From Cronobacter turicensis z3032 (lineage in GTDB: Bacteria; Pseudomonadota; Gammaproteobacteria; Enterobacterales; Enterobacteriaceae), in NCBI GenBank assembly GCA_000027065.2, contig FN543093.2:3786074-3850073 (forward strand): a stretch of 64,000 nt of DNA, in the 5' to 3' direction. Positions 61,285 to 64,000 of this stretch are shown here, in pieces. The first letter of the stretch is position 1; every line of letters begins with the position of its first letter. A program made the translations under genes and the position numbers. The notes under the pieces are model-generated. The model had not been told where the DNA came from, did not search any database, and saw nothing but the letters and a program-made list of their open reading frames with translations.

Positions 61285-62331
61285 TTGAGCAAAAATAAAC
61301 TCTCCAAAGGTCAGCAACGCCGCGTATCAGCGAACCATCAGCGCCGGCTCAAACAGACTCCGGAGAAAGCCGATCCCGACGACTCGCAATTTGGTGAGCC
61401 TCGCGACGGCCGCGTTATCAGTCGTTTTGGTCAGCATGCCGACGTCGAATCGTCTGACGGCGGGGTGCACCGTTGTAACATTCGCCGCACCATCCGGTCG
61501 CTGGTCACTGGCGATCGCGTCGTCTGGCGCCCGGCGAAAGAAAATGTCCAGGGCAAAGGCATTGTCGATGCGGTGCACGAGCGCACGTCTGTCCTGACGC
61601 GTCCGGACTTCTACGACGGCGTAAAGCCTATCGCCGCGAACATCGACCAAATCATCATCGTCTCAGCTATCCTGCCGGAGCTGTCGCTGAATATTATCGA
61701 CCGCTATCTGGTGGCCTGCGAAACGCTGGACGTTGAACCGTTACTGGTCCTGAACAAGACCGACCTGCTTGATGAAAAGGGCCTTGCCTTCGTCAATGAG
61801 CAGATGGATATCTATCGCCGTATCGGCTATCGCGTCCTGCTGGTTTCCAGCTACAAAGACGAAGGGTTGAAAGAACTGGAAGAGGCGCTCATCGACCGCA
61901 CCAGTATCTTCGCCGGGCAGTCGGGCGTGGGTAAATCGAGCCTGCTGAATAATCTGCTGGGCCTGAAGGACAATCAGATTCTGGTTAACGACGTGTCTGA
62001 TAACTCCGGTCTTGGCCAGCACACCACCACCGCCTCGCGCCTCTACCACTTCCCCGGCGGCGGCGAAGTCATCGACTCGCCGGGCGTGCGCGAGTTCGGC
62101 CTGTGGCACCTTGAGCCGGAGCAGATAACCCAGGGCTTTATCGAATTCCACGACTACCTGGGCCTGTGCAAATTCCGCGACTGTAAACACGGCAACGATC
62201 CTGGCTGCGCCATCCGCGAAGCCGTGGAGCGCGGCGACATCGCCGAAACCCGTTTCGATAACTATCACCGGATTCTGGAAAGCATGGCGCAGGTCAAAAC
62301 GCGTAAAAACTTTTCCGAAAGCGACGACTGA
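61285..62331 (+). CDS. rsgA: Small-ribosomal-subunit biogenesis GTPase RsgA
   Basis: The 348-residue protein starts at TTG, in the same place as E. coli MSKNKLSKGQQRRV, with AGGAG upstream. It has an OB domain (about 35-115), a circularly permuted GTPase with G4 NKTD before G1 GQSGVGKSS, and a C-terminal zinc finger (CKFRDCKHGNDPGC). It acts late in 30S maturation. An upstream ATG in the frame is out of register with the family length. psd follows in the same direction. Confidence 0.98.
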   Translation: MSKNKLSKGQQRRVSANHQRRLKQTPEKADPDDSQFGEPRDGRVISRFGQHADVESSDGGVHRCNIRRTIRSLVTGDRVVWRPAKENVQGKGIVDAVHERTSVLTRPDFYDGVKPIAANIDQIIIVSAILPELSLNIIDRYLVACETLDVEPLLVLNKTDLLDEKGLAFVNEQMDIYRRIGYRVLLVSSYKDEGLKELEEALIDRTSIFAGQSGVGKSSLLNNLLGLKDNQILVNDVSDNSGLGQHTTTASRLYHFPGGGEVIDSPGVREFGLWHLEPEQITQGFIEFHDYLGLCKFRDCKHGNDPGCAIREAVERGDIAETRFDNYHRILESMAQVKTRKNFSESDD

Positions 62332-62428
62332 CAATGACGCCCGGCGTCGTTAGAATCAGCCCCCTTTTTCTGACAGGCCCGGCGTTCAGCCGGGCCAGGA
62401 ACGATGAAACACTGGCCTGGAGGCTACC

Positions 62429-63391
62429 TTGTTAAACGAAATCAAACTTTCGCTGCAATATATTCTGCCTAAACAGTGGCTCACCCGCCTTGCCGGCTGG
62501 GGCGCGAGCAAACGCGCAGGCTGGCTGACCAAACTGGTCATCGATCTGTTCGTGAAATACTACAAGGTCAATATGAGCGAGGCGCAGAAGCCCGATACCG
62601 CCAGCTACCGCACCTTTAACGAGTTTTTCGTGCGTCCGCTGCGTGATGAAGTTCGCCCGCTGAATACCGACCCGAACGTGCTGTCTATGCCGGCGGATGG
62701 CGTTATCAGCCAGCTCGGACGCATCGAAGGCGATAAGATTTTGCAGGCCAAAGGCCATAACTACACGCTGGAAGCGCTGCTGGCGGGCAACTATCTGATG
62801 GCCGATCTGTTCCGTAACGGCACCTTCGCGACCACTTACCTGTCGCCGCGTGACTATCACCGCGTGCATATGCCGTGCAACGGCATCCTGCGCGAAATGA
62901 TCTACGTGCCGGGCGATCTCTTCTCCGTAAACCACCTGACCGCGCAAAACGTGCCGAACCTGTTCGCCCGTAACGAGCGCGTTATCTGTCTGTTCGACAC
63001 CGAATTCGGACCGATGGCGCAAATTCTGGTAGGCGCGACGATTGTGGGGAGCATCGAAACCGTCTGGGCTGGCACCATCACCCCGCCGCGCGAAGGCATC
63101 ATCAAGCGCTGGACGTACCCGGCGGGCGAAAGCGACGGCGCCGTGGCGCTGCTGAAAGGCCAGGAGATGGGCCGCTTTAAGCTGGGCTCTACGGTTATCA
63201 ACCTGTTCGCGCCGGGCAAAGTGGAGCTGGTCGAGCATCTGCAAAGCCTCTCCGTCACTCGTCTGGGCGAGCCGCTCGCGGTTTCGGTCGAAGCGGTCGC
63301 AGCCGATGTCGCGCCTGCGGTGATTTCAGCCGAAGAAGCTGAAGCCGAGCGCGATGCCAACCCACTGGTAGATAACGACCACGACCGTTAA
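62429..63391 (+). CDS. psd: Phosphatidylserine decarboxylase proenzyme
   Basis: The 320-residue proenzyme starts at TTG with GGAGGCTA upstream. The self-cleavage motif LGST lies at residues 252-255, where Ser254 becomes the pyruvoyl prosthetic group. Conserved YHRVHMPCNG and FAPGKVELVEHL surround the active site. It makes phosphatidylethanolamine, the main phospholipid of the inner membrane. It is followed after 17 bp by mscM, so they are probably co-transcribed as in E. coli. Confidence 0.98.
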   Translation: MLNEIKLSLQYILPKQWLTRLAGWGASKRAGWLTKLVIDLFVKYYKVNMSEAQKPDTASYRTFNEFFVRPLRDEVRPLNTDPNVLSMPADGVISQLGRIEGDKILQAKGHNYTLEALLAGNYLMADLFRNGTFATTYLSPRDYHRVHMPCNGILREMIYVPGDLFSVNHLTAQNVPNLFARNERVICLFDTEFGPMAQILVGATIVGSIETVWAGTITPPREGIIKRWTYPAGESDGAVALLKGQEMGRFKLGSTVINLFAPGKVELVEHLQSLSVTRLGEPLAVSVEAVAADVAPAVISAEEAEAERDANPLVDNDHDR

Positions 63392-63408
63392 GAAAAAGGT
63401 AAAATGAC

Positions 63409-64000
63409 GTGCGCCTGATCCTTTACGTGCTGCTGGCCTGGAGCCTGAGCTTTTGGGCGAACGCCGCGACAGCGCCTGATGAAAAACAGATAGCGCAGGA
63501 GCTGGAGCAGGCCAAAGCGGCCAAAAACCAGCCCGATCAGGCGCAAGTGGTTGAAGCCTTACAATCTGCGCAAAACGCGCTTGAGGAACGAAAAGCCTCC
63601 CTGGAGCGCGCGAAGCAATATCAGCAGGTTATCGATAATTTCCCAAAGTTATCGCAGTCGCTGCGCCAGCAACTCAACAACCTGCGCGATGAGCCGCGCC
63701 GCGTGCCTACGGGGCTTACCACCGACGCGCTCAATCAGGAGATCCTCCAGGTCAGCAGTCAGCTGCTGGAGAAGAGCCGTGAAGCGCAGCAGGAGCAGGA
63801 TCGCGCGCGTGAAATCGCCGACTCCTTAAGCCAGCTTCCCCAGCAACAAACCGACGCGCGCCGTCAGCTTAACGACATGGAACGCCGCGCGGGCGCGCCG
63901 ACCGGCTCCAGTGCGCTCGGGGCCGCGCAGCTTCTCAGCCAGCAGGCTGAATCAGCCCAGCTCAAAGCCCGCGTTGATGAACTCGAACTCGCCCAGCTCT
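63409..64000 (+). CDS. mscM: Miniconductance mechanosensitive channel MscM, N-terminal part
   Basis: The first 197 residues of a much larger protein are visible from a GTG start with AAAAAGGTAA upstream. They contain a signal peptide (about 1-20, WSLSFWANAA) and the start of a long periplasmic coiled-coil with repeats of glutamine, leucine and alanine (KQIAQELEQAKAAKNQPDQ, NALEERKASLERAKQY). This matches the N-terminal periplasmic domain of E. coli MscM. The membrane channel lies beyond the window. Confidence 0.93.
   Translation, partial: MRLILYVLLAWSLSFWANAATAPDEKQIAQELEQAKAAKNQPDQAQVVEALQSAQNALEERKASLERAKQYQQVIDNFPKLSQSLRQQLNNLRDEPRRVPTGLTTDALNQEILQVSSQLLEKSREAQQEQDRAREIADSLSQLPQQQTDARRQLNDMERRAGAPTGSSALGAAQLLSQQAESAQLKARVDELELAQL

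Overview
This is a chromosomal window from a Gram-negative gammaproteobacterium of the family Enterobacteriaceae. Nearly every housekeeping gene matches Escherichia coli in product, length and order (the 94-96 min region, here inverted). G+C is high, codon use is enteric, and a MR/P-like fimbrial operon sits beyond ytfP. My best guess is Cronobacter or a close relative, but no 16S or species marker is present, so the genus is inference.

Left edge (1-10 kb), accessory. A truncated chemoreceptor gene has a good sigma-28 promoter. Next comes a PglL/Wzy-type O-ligase gene broken by a frameshift, then a nine-gene chaperone-usher operon read leftwards. Its order is major pilin, second pilin, usher, chaperone, four minor pilins, and an AT-rich MrpH-like tip adhesin with a probable zinc site. 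A perfect 11-bp hairpin with a T-run between the first two pilin genes looks like an attenuator that sets subunit ratios. A terminator closes the operon just in front of the broken ligase.

Ytf region (10-33 kb). ytfP-tamB-tamA form the outer-membrane translocation and assembly module. They are followed by msrA, the debris of a secreted-protein gene, ytfL, ytfK, ytfJ, cysQ, cpdB, a REP pair, ytfH/qorB (divergent), and a small insert (LprI-like, AraC regulator, DUF1349). Then come ytfF, a Tsr-type chemoreceptor with a sigma-28 promoter, ytfE with an NsrR operator, cycA, fklB and ytfB.

Ribosomal and yjf region (33-43 kb). rpsF-priB-rpsR-rplI is preceded by an S6:S18-type leader and a promoter. 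Next are yjfP, bsmA, yjfN, a Cache-domain chemoreceptor, aidB, and yjfLMC. Relative to the E. coli order recalled from memory, the ula ascorbate operon and yjfIJK are absent.

Core block (43-64 kb). rlmB, rnr, nsrR, purA, yjeT, hflC-hflK-hflX-hfq-miaA-mutL-amiB-tsaE-nnr run leftwards. queG diverges from nnr, and the two start codons share bases. Between queG and three tRNA-Gly(GCC) genes lies a 240-bp AT-rich segment with four perfect DnaA boxes and one near-perfect box. This is the position of the E. coli datA locus, which limits replication initiation. An ERIC element has enlarged the spacer between two of the tRNA genes. orn, rsgA, psd and the start of mscM end the window.

Functional links inside the window are: nsrR encodes the repressor whose operator lies before ytfE; hfq and datA are both global regulators; and the three chemoreceptors share sigma-28-type promoters. 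No CRISPR array, prophage, transposase or plasmid origin was seen.
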